Assembly (NCBI RefSeq): GCF_900115665.1
Contig: NZ_FOXH01000001.1
Coordinates: 243,777-307,776, forward strand
DNA: 64,000 bases
Direction: 5' to 3'
DNA from: Pseudarcicella hirudinis
Lineage (GTDB): Bacteria; Bacteroidota; Bacteroidia; Cytophagales; Spirosomataceae
How positions within the stretch are numbered: the first letter of the stretch is position 1; the number at the start of each line of letters is the position of its first letter. The notes under the pieces are model-generated. The model worked only from the letters and a program-made list of their open reading frames with translations, was not told the DNA's origin and did no database searches. Shown here piece after piece: positions 1 through 8,114 of this stretch. The position numbers were made by a program, and so were the translations under genes.

Positions 1-1090
1 CACTGATAATCTGAAAATTCAGGTTTTCTGCCCAAAGCGATTTATTGCCATAGGTGAAGCTGATGTTGGTTGCCGTAAACAAAACTTTCCCTTTGTGCAG
101 AGAGGAATTGTCAAAACCGAACTTCATTTTGTCAATGTCAGGTAAAGAGGAGCGTAGTTCCTGTAGTTCTTCAGTAATTCCTCCAATTTTTTCAGCGTGA
201 AGGCTTTTTAATTTTGAAGTGCTGTTTTCGGCATTGTTTCTCAGCGTGTTCATCATGATTCGGGCAACGCCTGCTTTTTCCTGTTTGCCTTTTCCACGAC
301 TGTCCAGTTTTTGTTGCCGCTCCAATGTTTCCCGTTCTTTTTCTTTGGCTTTTCGCAAAGCTCTTTCTTTGCTTTGAATATCCTGGCTCAAAGCGATATT
401 TTCAATTTGTTTTTGCTCTTTGTAAAAGTTGTAGTTGCCACCATAAATTTTAATACCCTGTTTGCTTAATTCGCAGACTGTATCTGAAAGATTCAGCAGT
501 TTTCGGTCGTGGCTTACAACAATCAGAGTGCTTTTGGTAGATTGAATAAAATCATACAAAAGTTGTCTTCCTGAAATATCTAAATGATTACTTGGCTCAT
601 CTAACAAAACCAATTCGGGATGATGAATAGAAATGCCTGCGAGGAAAACTTTTGTTTTCTGTCCGCCGCTTAGCATTTCCATTTTTTGTGATAGGTTCAA
701 ATCGCCTAATTCCCAATAATCCAGTGCTTCTTTACAACGGTCCTCTATGGTCCAATCTTCATTAAGCCAATTGAAATTTTCTTCTGTGGTATTTCCGTTC
801 AGAATTTCTTTCAAAGCGTTCAATTTGTTTTCAATTCTTAACGCTTGTGCAATAGTCAGATCATTGAATTGCCCGAAAATCTGCGGTACATAATAGGGTT
901 CGGCATTAAAACTTATTTGTCCGCCTGAAGGCTGCAGTTCGCCTGCAATAATTTTGAGCAATGTCGATTTTCCTATCCCGTTATTACCAATCAGAGCAAT
1001 TTTATTTTGATTGTTTACTATGAGATTGATGCTGCTGAACAGTAAATCTTTGCTTGGGTGTGTATATGAAATGTTTTGTAATATTAACAT
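1..1090 (-). CDS. ABC-F family ATPase, 3' end outside window
   Basis: A continuous frame reads leftward from ATG at 1090 to the window edge (363 codons, no stop), so the second half of the gene is missing. The first nucleotide-binding domain is complete: Walker A GNNGIGKST at residues 35-43, signature LSGGQ at 140-144, Walker B with LLDEPSNHLD at 162-171 and the H-loop SHDR at about 193. A charged Lys/Glu/Gln-rich linker follows (about 220-275) and the second domain begins near residue 345. No membrane segments are seen. Two NBDs joined by a charged linker are the ABC-F pattern; these proteins act on the ribosome, either in translation or as antibiotic-resistance protection factors of the Msr/Vga/Lsa kind. 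Which of these applies cannot be told from this part. The structured leader (separate entry) favours an inducible resistance-type role, but that is inference. Confidence 0.93.
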   Translation of the reverse strand, partial: MLILQNISYTHPSKDLLFSSINLIVNNQNKIALIGNNGIGKSTLLKIIAGELQPSGGQISFNAEPYYVPQIFGQFNDLTIAQALRIENKLNALKEILNGNTTEENFNWLNEDWTIEDRCKEALDYWELGDLNLSQKMEMLSGGQKTKVFLAGISIHHPELVLLDEPSNHLDISGRQLLYDFIQSTKSTLIVVSHDRKLLNLSDTVCELSKQGIKIYGGNYNFYKEQKQIENIALSQDIQSKERALRKAKEKERETLERQQKLDSRGKGKQEKAGVARIMMNTLRNNAENSTSKLKSLHAEKIGGITEELQELRSSLPDIDKMKFGFDNSSLHKGKVLFTATNISFTYGNKSLWAENLNFQIIS

Positions 1091-1164
1091 AATTTCTTTC
1101 GGTAAAGATTAAGCAATAAGGCAACCGTTTTGCGGTTGTCGTTCTGATTCGTCTGAAAGAAATT
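1091..1164 (-). promoter_or_regulatory. Nested hairpins in the ABC-F leader, possible attenuator
   Basis: The outer arms AATTTCTTTC (1155-1164 on the minus strand) and GAAAGAAATT (1091-1100) are perfect 10-bp complements, and the second arm touches the start codon directly. Inside lies a 6-bp stem CAACCG/CGGTTG (1122-1127 with 1133-1138) with a 5-nt loop. The outer stem would hide the ribosome-landing region. ABC-F resistance genes in other phyla are often controlled by leader attenuation, so this could be a translational switch. The fold is seen in sequence; the function is inferred. Confidence 0.5.
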
Positions 1165-1203
1165 ATATTTTACATTTTGTAGTTACTGCAATTTTTGTTT
1201 CTG

Positions 1204-1237
1204 CAAATATACGATTTTTTTTGTTTTGCAGAGCCAA
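1204..1237 (-). promoter_or_regulatory. Bacteroidota-type promoter of the ABC-F gene
   Basis: On the minus strand TTGG (1237-1234) is followed after 22 bases by TATATTTG (1211-1204), which matches the Bacteroidota -33/-7 pattern TTTG / TAnnTTTG. Transcription would begin near 1198, giving a leader of about 108 nt before the ATG at 1090. A two-codon frame ATG-TAA (1175-1170) lies in this leader. Confidence 0.6.
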
Positions 1238-1286
1238 TATATGATATGATCGTAAAAGAACAGGGATTAGGTAGGGGTTTGAAAGT

Positions 1287-1328
1287 GTTCTGTGAGGCAC
1301 TCACATCATGTTCTGTGCCTCACAGAAC
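1287..1328. repeat. 14-bp perfect inverted repeat between FHA-protease and ABC-F genes
   Basis: Arms GTTCTGTGAGGCAC (1287-1300) and GTGCCTCACAGAAC (1315-1328) are perfect complements with a 14-nt loop. The loop contains a second direct copy of GTTCTGTG that overlaps the right arm, so two alternative pairings are possible. It lies downstream of the leftward gene ending at 1411 and could be its terminator, but no T-run follows on the minus strand; the rest of 1091-1410 holds the ABC-F promoter and leader. Confidence 0.55.
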
Positions 1329-1410
1329 GCAGTATTTTTACATTCCGTAACAATGTCCTAAAGCAGTAAAGTTTATAGAAACTGTTAAATATGAAATTTT
1401 TTCATGGTAT

Positions 1411-2847
1411 TTAATCTTCAAGAAGTTTTTTGATATGTGTAGCGATAATTCCGAAATTATATCCCTGTGATTTTTCAATCCCGGCGTAATTGACCGCAAT
1501 TAATTTCCCGTCTTTATTGAATACAGGCGATCCGCTTGCGCCATGAAATGACGGTGCATTGTATTGTATTTCGTATTTATCGGAAATTTTACTGATTTTG
1601 CCGTGGTCGAATGTTGCTTTAATCTTACCCTCGTTATTCTTCAGGGCCAGGTTAAAGCCAAACGGATAGCCGAAAATGCTTATGTCATCATCTAACGTAA
1701 TTTCTTCCTTTCGGGTAATGATGTCAGTAACCGGGCGGGACAAGGCCGGTAGTTTTTGGGAAGTTAATTGTATCAAAGCTAAGTCAACTTCTTTTTCATC
1801 CGCTAATTTAACAAGACTACAGGGCAGCATATTTTTGAAAACATCGTCCTTCTCTAATTTGGAATTATTGGGAAATATACCCGTTTTAACAACAACTCCG
1901 ACTACTTTTGAATTGACCGAATATTCTCCGTGGCTTGCCCGGACAATATTTATTACCTGTTCAATTTTTTCTTTATCAATGGCCAGGTCACTTTCCCAGG
2001 GTGCTGCTACATGTTTATTGGTAATGATTTTGCCATCATCGCTTACATAGAAACCTGATCCGGTAATTTCAAAGGGTTTTAATGAGTTTTTTGAATAGGG
2101 ATCTTTTCTTAAATCAGCGAATTTAAAATCTTCCCCGATATAATATAAGGTGTCACCATGATCAATATACGCTAAGTAGTAAGAATTATAAATCAGACCA
2201 ATGCTGTTTTCATATTTCCGGGAGACATCGTTTCTGAAAAGAAGTTCTTTTATTGCTTTCTGATAAAAAATTCCGGTACCTGCTGCCAGAACCAGCAGGA
2301 GCGACAGGATTAAATAAGTCGGATTCAGGGATGATTTTGGTATTCTATTCCAATCAAGTTCCTGAACATTTGCAAAACTTACCTTATCTCCGCGGTTGAC
2401 AGGAAAATCCACATATTTTGAAATGCGGTTTCCGTTCACAAATGTGCCGTTGCTACTTTGGTCATTAATGAATAACTGACCTTTTTTGTCTATTTTGACT
2501 ATAGCATGATAGCGACTTACCTGTTCGTTGTAAATCTGGATCTTATTGTCAGCATTGGTGCCGATAGATATGTTATGTTTAAAATTATTGTTGTTTGATT
2601 GAATAGAAGGTATTTGGTTCCAGTCGAGGGGTATAATGTCGGCAAACAGTATTTTATCCCCCCGGTTTACTGTAACTGAAGTCTTGTGGATTTTCCGTCC
2701 GTTTACAAGCGTGCCGTGACGGCTTATGTCGTTTAGTGTCAAATTTCCATAATCATCAATTTGCAGCTCGGCATGATTACTGCTTACATGCGGATTATTA
2801 ATTATGATTCTGTTATTTGGCCCTCTGCCTATGGTAATAATGTTCAT
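1411..2847 (-). CDS. FHA-FHA-TM-trypsin-like serine protease
   Basis: A 478-residue protein with two forkhead-associated domains (about 3-75 and 92-165; motifs GRGPNN..., HVSSNHAEL, GTLVNGR and QVSRYHA, SSNGTFVNGN), one membrane segment (about 177-196) and a trypsin/HtrA-like domain from about 255 to the end. The catalytic triad is visible as H279 (TNKHVA), D355 (EVDLAL) and S438 (GASGSP, close to the usual GNSGGP). FHA domains bind phosphothreonine, so the cytoplasmic part could read kinase output from the genes just upstream while the protease sits across the membrane. It is the last gene of the kinase/phosphatase run; its start lies about 40 bases after the -1-frame end of the PP2C gene. 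The protease substrate is unknown. Confidence 0.92.
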   Translation of the reverse strand: MNIITIGRGPNNRIIINNPHVSSNHAELQIDDYGNLTLNDISRHGTLVNGRKIHKTSVTVNRGDKILFADIIPLDWNQIPSIQSNNNNFKHNISIGTNADNKIQIYNEQVSRYHAIVKIDKKGQLFINDQSSNGTFVNGNRISKYVDFPVNRGDKVSFANVQELDWNRIPKSSLNPTYLILSLLLVLAAGTGIFYQKAIKELLFRNDVSRKYENSIGLIYNSYYLAYIDHGDTLYYIGEDFKFADLRKDPYSKNSLKPFEITGSGFYVSDDGKIITNKHVAAPWESDLAIDKEKIEQVINIVRASHGEYSVNSKVVGVVVKTGIFPNNSKLEKDDVFKNMLPCSLVKLADEKEVDLALIQLTSQKLPALSRPVTDIITRKEEITLDDDISIFGYPFGFNLALKNNEGKIKATFDHGKISKISDKYEIQYNAPSFHGASGSPVFNKDGKLIAVNYAGIEKSQGYNFGIIATHIKKLLED

Positions 2848-2886
2848 TTTTCTGAATGGTTATGGTTAATAGAATGTAAATGACCT

Positions 2887-3079
2887 TTATTGCAAAGGTA
2901 TTTTGACCGGAATAGTAGTATTGACGCGTAAATCTTTACTGAAGTTTATTCCCGGATTCAGTTGTTCGAGTTTTTTTAAATTTTCCGGTGTGTATGGAAT
3001 ATTGTTTTCGGCCAGAATGATCCGTCCTTGTTTGTCTCCGGGTTTTACCAAATATTGGATGAGCCGGGACTTTTTTTTT
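2887..3079 (-). other. LysM-like domain reached by -1 frameshift from PP2C gene
   Basis: The PP2C frame stops at 3045, but a -1 slip on the nine-A run (T9 on the plus strand, 3071-3079; codons GAA AAA AAA AGT) opens 61 further codons to a TAA at 2887-2889. The added residues begin KSRLIQYLVKPGDKQG and continue with NIPYTPENLKKLEQLNP, ending VNTTIPVKIPLQ. This looks like a LysM-type fold (YxVKxGD start, LNP core, IP ending), and the codon use is that of a real gene. The sequence A AAA AAA G is a classic slippery heptamer. Alternatives are a real 1-bp indel that disabled the tail, a contingency tract, or a sequencing error. Confidence 0.75.
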
Positions 3080-4262
3080 CTGAAGAATCTGCTTTTTCCT
3101 TAGGTGTTACCGGGTTTTCTTCAATGGATTTGGGCTGCCCGGTTTTAGGAGTACTGTCTTTTTCTTTTTTAACCTTCGCACTTTTGTTTACATTTCCCGG
3201 ATCAGAATTTTTTCCGGAATGGGCGTCTGCTTGTTTTTTCACACTAATGCCTTTGTTTTCCGAACTATCAGTTTTTTCTTTTTTCAGATCAGAATTTTTT
3301 CCTGAAAGAATGTTTGCCTGCCTGATTACAACTCCTTGTAAACTATCGATTTTTGCTTTTTCTTTTTTCAGGTCAGAATTTTCTCCTTGAGTAATTTTAG
3401 CTCTGGAATCACTGAAAAGAAGGAGATATATCAGCGCAGCGGACAATATCGCCACCATCGAAGCAAGTGCATAAATTGTTATTTTAGTTTTCATATCAAT
3501 AATAACATCAAGTTTTGAATTGATTAAAGGTTGCAGCAAAGCCACGGTTAAATTATCATGCCCTCCGCCTTGTTGATTCCCCAGGAAATCTATTTGTTGA
3601 ATCAATTGTTCTGAAAGCCGTTTTACATTCTTTTCCTTTTGGAGTAATAGTAAAAGATCTTCTTCAGGTAATGCTCCGCAAACCCCGTCGGTACAGAGCA
3701 TAAACAAATCACCTTTCAGGAAAGGAATGTTATCATTGATCTCAACATCAATGTCAGGAGCGATTCCCAAAGCCCGTTGAATGATATTGGATTCTTCTGA
3801 TAAACGTGCCTGTTCTTCTGATAAGATCCCTCTTTTTACCAATTCAAAAACCTTGGAATGATCGTTGGTTCGAAAAACCTTTTTCCCATCTCTTAATTGA
3901 TATACCCTGCTGTCTCCTGCGTGGGCAATAATGGCTTTTTCCTCATTGATTAATATGGCTGTCACGGTTGTTCCCATTCCACGAAGCTGCGGTTGCTGCC
4001 TGCTGCGGTTAAATATCTCCTGATTGGCCTTTTTAATAGCTGTCGCCAGTGCCTGTGCAGGCATACTGCCTGATGAGTTGATGACTTCCTCAATAATTGT
4101 ATTAACCGCCATTGATGAGGCAGTTTTACCTCCGGCTGCTCCTCCCATACCGTCACAAACGACGGCTAAAAGACCGAATTTCGTTAAGAAACTGCCTTCA
4201 GTATCCTGGTTTTCCTTTCTGCCTCCGATGGCCGTTTGGGGAGCATAATTATATTTTATCAT
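3045..4262 (-). CDS. PP2C-family Ser/Thr phosphatase with membrane anchor
   Basis: The frame-0 product has 405 residues. Residues 5-245 form a PP2C domain with all metal-binding motifs: ENQDTEG (D20), VCDGMGG (D37), AHAGDSR (about 114-119), CTDG (D192) and GGHDN (D236). A membrane segment lies at about 262-284, followed by a low-complexity Lys/Asp/Ser-rich stretch with repeats of the type GKNSDLKKEK. It removes phosphate from Ser/Thr and would oppose the two kinases just upstream. Its ATG overlaps the stop of the upstream kinase gene in an ATGA, so translation is probably coupled. The C-terminus is cut short by a frame change at an A9 run; with a -1 shift the protein would be 458 residues with a LysM-like end outside the cytoplasm. 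Confidence 0.93.
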   Translation of the reverse strand: MIKYNYAPQTAIGGRKENQDTEGSFLTKFGLLAVVCDGMGGAAGGKTASSMAVNTIIEEVINSSGSMPAQALATAIKKANQEIFNRSRQQPQLRGMGTTVTAILINEEKAIIAHAGDSRVYQLRDGKKVFRTNDHSKVFELVKRGILSEEQARLSEESNIIQRALGIAPDIDVEINDNIPFLKGDLFMLCTDGVCGALPEEDLLLLLQKEKNVKRLSEQLIQQIDFLGNQQGGGHDNLTVALLQPLINSKLDVIIDMKTKITIYALASMVAILSAALIYLLLFSDSRAKITQGENSDLKKEKAKIDSLQGVVIRQANILSGKNSDLKKEKTDSSENKGISVKKQADAHSGKNSDPGNVNKSAKVKKEKDSTPKTGQPKSIEENPVTPKEKADSSEKKSPGSSNIW

Positions 4263-5143
4263 TTTTCAGACTTTAATGATTCAAAAATCGAGATTAGTTT
4301 GTTCCACCAGGTTCCTTTTTCATTCGCTGCCTGTAAAAGTGCCTGCTTAAATTCTAAAGCACTTTGATACCTCTGACTCTGTTGTTTGGCAGTGGCTTTT
4401 TTTAGTACATTGTAGATTTTTGCAGGAATTGAGGGATGAACAGGAATGGTCTTTTTTACCTGCATTTCCATAATAGTGTACTCATTGCTGCCATCAAAAG
4501 GCGGTTTCCCTGTCAGTAATTCATAAAAGGTAATTCCGGCTGCATAGACGTCTGTAGTGGCATTGATGTTATGGCTCTCACCCCTGATTTGTTCCGGAGG
4601 AGAATATTGAGGTGTGCCGATAACCACTCCGATAGAAGTGCTTCTTTTTCCGCCTGTAACTTTTGCAACACCCAAATCCATGATAATAGCCTTGTCATAT
4701 TCCACCATAATATTGGCAGGTTTGATATCACGGTGAATAATTTTTGGATCCTGAGTATGCAGGAATTGTAAACCATCGAGTATTTCTCCAAAAAGCCTTA
4801 TAATTACCCCGATCTGTCTGTTCCTGATATAATCTGCAATCAGTACTCCGGTTACCAGACGGCTGATAATATGGTATTTACCTTTGGTTATCACAAAATC
4901 ATAACTTTTAATGATATGGGGATGACTGAGTTTTGTCTGGATTTCTGCTTCTGTGAAAAACCTTTCAACAAATTGATTTTCAATGGCGAGTTCCCCATAC
5001 AGAATTTTAATTACCACCGGATTTCCATCCAGCCTTTTACCATGATAGACTTTACCCATACCACCTCCTCCGAACGGATAGTTCGGGGGAAAAGGATTGA
5101 AAATATAGGAGCCATGTTGTCCTTTTAGAATAATATCCGGCAT
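4259..5143 (-). CDS. PknB-like Ser/Thr protein kinase, soluble
   Basis: This 294-residue Hanks-type kinase keeps all core residues: glycine loop GGGGMGKVY (25-33), K46 in VVIKIL, catalytic HRDIKPAN (D139), DLG in place of DFG (D156) and activation/APE region GTPQYSPPEQ (176-185). There is no membrane segment and no extra domain, unlike most PknB kinases. It overlaps the phosphatase gene by 4 bases and follows the larger kinase gene after 2 bases, so the three are surely one transcript. It probably phosphorylates Thr sites read by the neighbouring FHA domains; this partner choice is inferred from context. Confidence 0.95.
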   Translation of the reverse strand: MPDIILKGQHGSYIFNPFPPNYPFGGGGMGKVYHGKRLDGNPVVIKILYGELAIENQFVERFFTEAEIQTKLSHPHIIKSYDFVITKGKYHIISRLVTGVLIADYIRNRQIGVIIRLFGEILDGLQFLHTQDPKIIHRDIKPANIMVEYDKAIIMDLGVAKVTGGKRSTSIGVVIGTPQYSPPEQIRGESHNINATTDVYAAGITFYELLTGKPPFDGSNEYTIMEMQVKKTIPVHPSIPAKIYNVLKKATAKQQSQRYQSALEFKQALLQAANEKGTWWNKLISIFESLKSEK

Positions 5144-5145
5144 AA

Positions 5146-7383
5146 TTATTTTCCTTTTTGGTCCATGTATTTTAAATTTCTGGAAGCAATGGCATTTCCT
5201 TTAAGGACAGCTTTGTTAAAATATTCTCTGGCAGTATTAAACAAGGCACTTCGATAGGCTTCGGTTCCCTGCTGATTGTAATAAATACCCAGACTTTCTC
5301 TTGCCACTGTATTTCCGGCATTGTCAGCCAGTTCACAATAATGAATAAACATGAATTCATCTTTACGCAGACCGAAACCTCCTTCGAAATATAGTTTGGC
5401 GATATTGAAGTAGTCCTGATTTGCTCTTGAACTATCCTGACGGATGGCTTTTAAATAATATTTTTCAGCTTCTTTATAGTTTTTATCTACTCCCAAACCG
5501 GTTTTACAAAAATAAGCCAGTGATTCTAAAGCAGGGATATTGTCATTGTCGTACGTTACAGCTTTCAGATAATAATCAGCAGATTTTCTGTAATCAGCAG
5601 GAACAAATTTTCCGGTAAAATACTGATATCCTAAATCGGAAAGTGCTGCCGAATAATTCTGATCAGATGCTTTTCTGATGAAATCCAGACCTTTGGATGC
5701 GTCCTGATAAACACCTTCTCCATACAGATACATTCTGCCCAAAGTCAGTTGAGCAGCCGGATGCCCTTTGGAAGCTGAGGTTGTGTACCATTTTACAGCT
5801 TCCGGCAGATTTACCGGAGTTCCGATGCCGTATCTGTACATATCCGCTAAATTTTCCTGAACAAAAGCATAACCTTTATTAGCTGCGGCCAGATAGTTTT
5901 CGAAACCCAGTTTTTCGTTTTTGCTGAGTCCCTTACCACTTGTGTACATTCCTCCGAGATTTCCCAATGCTTCGGGATCTCCGGCTTCAGCCAGTTTTTT
6001 AATGGCTTCAACAGATTCCAGGTAATGTTGATCGGCTTTATTTTTATCTTTTTTAATCCCAAGGCCGTTTTCCAAAGCCAAAGCAATTCTCCAATTGGCC
6101 ATTCCAAAACCTTTTTTAACTGCACTATTTGTATATTCCCAACCTTTTCTGTAGTCCTTTACTGTTCCCAAACCATTATAGGTTAATTCTCCCAGGTAAT
6201 AGTCTGCATCACCAGAATCTAAGCCGGAAGCCTCCTTCAGTTTATCAAAAGCATTTTTATAACGGGCATTATAGAAATCAGACATGGCCGGAATCAGGGC
6301 ATTCAGCATTTCTATTTTTTGTTTGACAGAACCGTCATCAATGTATTCTACTGCTTTCTGAAAATAAACTTTTGAACTGTCGTACTTCGCAATACTTAGG
6401 AATTTATTGGCTTTTTCGATATTGGTCTTACCAATTGAAGTATTATGCTGATGTCTGAAAAAAAGGCCGGAACCACCAAGTGTTGCAATAATACCCGATG
6501 CGACTAAAATCTGCATTTGTTTCTTTTGCCACCAGGCTCTTTCCACAGGATTGTTAAAAGCGTTGCGGAATGCTGAAACATTCTGAAAACGTTTATGCTG
6601 TTGTTTGGCTGTTGCTTTTACCAGGAAATCAAACAAGGCATCACTCAGAATATTATTGAAAGGAAGTGCTTCATTTACCTGAGCCTGCATGGTATCATAC
6701 TCATTGCCACGCTCAAAAGGAACTTTTCCCGTAAGCATTTCATAAATCGTGATTCCCAGTGCATATAAGTCTGTCGTTTCATTGATATTGTCACTCTCTC
6801 CCCGGATTTGTTCGGGAGGAGAGTAGTTGGGCTTTCCGATCAGCGTACCCATGCCCGTCAGGGATTTTGTTTTGCCACCGGTAATCCGGACCACTCCAAA
6901 ATCCATTAGCTTGGCACTTCCATCTTCACAAATCCTGATATTGGAAGGGTCGATGTCTCTGTGAATAATTTTATTTTTATGCAGGACCTCAAGCCCGTCG
7001 AGTATGTCATTTACTATTTCCTTCGATTCTTCATAAGAAAAAACCTTTCCCTGTTTCTTTCTGTGGTCAATTATTTTACTCAGATCGGTACCTTCCACAA
7101 ACACACTTATATCATGGTAGATGCTGTCTTTTTCAATAAAATCAAGCATTTCTATGAGATTATTATGCTTGATTTTGATTTCAGAGGCTCGTTTTACCCG
7201 TTCTACATTACTTACATTCTCGGTCAAATCCCTAAAAAGAACTTTAATAACCACAGTTCTGCCTGTTTCTGCTTCAATTCCCTTATAAGGTATTCCCATT
7301 CCGCCGGGAGATAAAACAGAGCTTTCATCTTTTGGGTCAAACAAGTATGTGTTTAACAGTCCTTTCAATTTAATCTTAGCCAT
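5146..7383 (-). CDS. Ser/Thr kinase-TM-Sel1 repeat protein
   Basis: A 745-residue protein with an N-terminal kinase domain (about 10-275), a membrane segment (about 290-308) and an outer part of Sel1/TPR-like repeats (about 330-740, for example ADMYRYGIGTPVNLPEAVKW and GRMYLYGEGVYQDASKG). In the kinase, K47 and DFG (D161) are present, but the glycine loop is weak (SPGGMGIPYKG) and the catalytic loop reads HRDIDPSN, with Asp (D145) where active Ser/Thr kinases have Lys. That Lys contacts the ATP gamma phosphate, so activity may be low or altered. The Sel1 array is likely periplasmic and could sense a ligand or protein. It sits between the FHA gene (21 bases away) and the second kinase. Confidence 0.93.
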   Translation of the reverse strand: MAKIKLKGLLNTYLFDPKDESSVLSPGGMGIPYKGIEAETGRTVVIKVLFRDLTENVSNVERVKRASEIKIKHNNLIEMLDFIEKDSIYHDISVFVEGTDLSKIIDHRKKQGKVFSYEESKEIVNDILDGLEVLHKNKIIHRDIDPSNIRICEDGSAKLMDFGVVRITGGKTKSLTGMGTLIGKPNYSPPEQIRGESDNINETTDLYALGITIYEMLTGKVPFERGNEYDTMQAQVNEALPFNNILSDALFDFLVKATAKQQHKRFQNVSAFRNAFNNPVERAWWQKKQMQILVASGIIATLGGSGLFFRHQHNTSIGKTNIEKANKFLSIAKYDSSKVYFQKAVEYIDDGSVKQKIEMLNALIPAMSDFYNARYKNAFDKLKEASGLDSGDADYYLGELTYNGLGTVKDYRKGWEYTNSAVKKGFGMANWRIALALENGLGIKKDKNKADQHYLESVEAIKKLAEAGDPEALGNLGGMYTSGKGLSKNEKLGFENYLAAANKGYAFVQENLADMYRYGIGTPVNLPEAVKWYTTSASKGHPAAQLTLGRMYLYGEGVYQDASKGLDFIRKASDQNYSAALSDLGYQYFTGKFVPADYRKSADYYLKAVTYDNDNIPALESLAYFCKTGLGVDKNYKEAEKYYLKAIRQDSSRANQDYFNIAKLYFEGGFGLRKDEFMFIHYCELADNAGNTVARESLGIYYNQQGTEAYRSALFNTAREYFNKAVLKGNAIASRNLKYMDQKGK

Positions 7384-7404
7384 TGCTTGTGGTAGAAGTG
7401 GAGG

Positions 7405-7974
7405 TTATGTGTTGTATTTTGCAGCGGTTCCTCCCGCATAGAAATCACGGGAAGAGTAATCGTAATCAATGACTTCTTTGAAATACTCACTTTTAGTCAG
7501 GTTTTCAAGGTATTTATCAATGATGATCAGTTTTAACTCATAATTGCCAATCTTAATTTTATCGTTGTTTGAAACGATTTTGCCATTGTAAGCCAGGATC
7601 TTTTTTCCATTGATAAATGTCCCGTTTGTAGAAGCTGTATCAACCAGTACGATATCATATTTGTTTTCCTCAGTATTGCGGGTGATATTCAGGGTGGCAT
7701 GTTTTCCGGAGACCGTATCCTCATTAAGTCTGACCGTTGAATCCGCTTCTTTCCCGATGAAATTATTCCCTTCACGAAGTACCCAATATTCTCCGGAATC
7801 TGTGCGTGAAAATGAGACTAAAAAGCCAAGAAGTGTGTTAAGATTCTCAGATTTCTGATCATCCTCATGTCCGGAAATTATGGTTCCTCCGGTTTTGACT
7901 GAACCGCCAATATTCTGATTGACAGGGACGGTGCTGTTATGCTGAGAAGCCGGATTGTTTACTTTTGTACCCAT
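7405..7974 (-). CDS. FHA-domain protein
   Basis: A 189-residue soluble protein with one forkhead-associated domain at about 65-155: GNNFIGKEADS, the phosphothreonine-binding stretch TVSGKHATLNI and ASTNGTFINGKK. The first 50 residues are Asn/Gly/Thr-rich and probably flexible; they contain several Thr residues that could be phosphorylated by the downstream kinases. No signal peptide or membrane segment is seen. As the first gene ahead of two kinases and a phosphatase it is a likely adaptor or substrate of that module, an inference from gene order. The 140-bp gap upstream may hold a separate promoter, though I see no clear one. Confidence 0.88.
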   Translation of the reverse strand: MGTKVNNPASQHNSTVPVNQNIGGSVKTGGTIISGHEDDQKSENLNTLLGFLVSFSRTDSGEYWVLREGNNFIGKEADSTVRLNEDTVSGKHATLNITRNTEENKYDIVLVDTASTNGTFINGKKILAYNGKIVSNNDKIKIGNYELKLIIIDKYLENLTKSEYFKEVIDYDYSSRDFYAGGTAAKYNT

Positions 7975-8114
7975 TTGTGTATTTTGTTTAGGTTTGTTAA
8001 CTAATTAAAAGACAGTTATTTGTAAGTATAAATGCAATGAGGCGCTTATCATCTGGCGGGCAGATGTATTGAAATGCTGAAATAAGAATACCGGATAAAA
8101 GAATCTTTTCAGGC

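Noticed and set aside
3028-3390. Rightward 120-codon frame rich in Phe and Ser
   Set aside because: It is antisense to the Lys-rich tail of the PP2C gene; its composition is the mirror of AAA/GAA codons.
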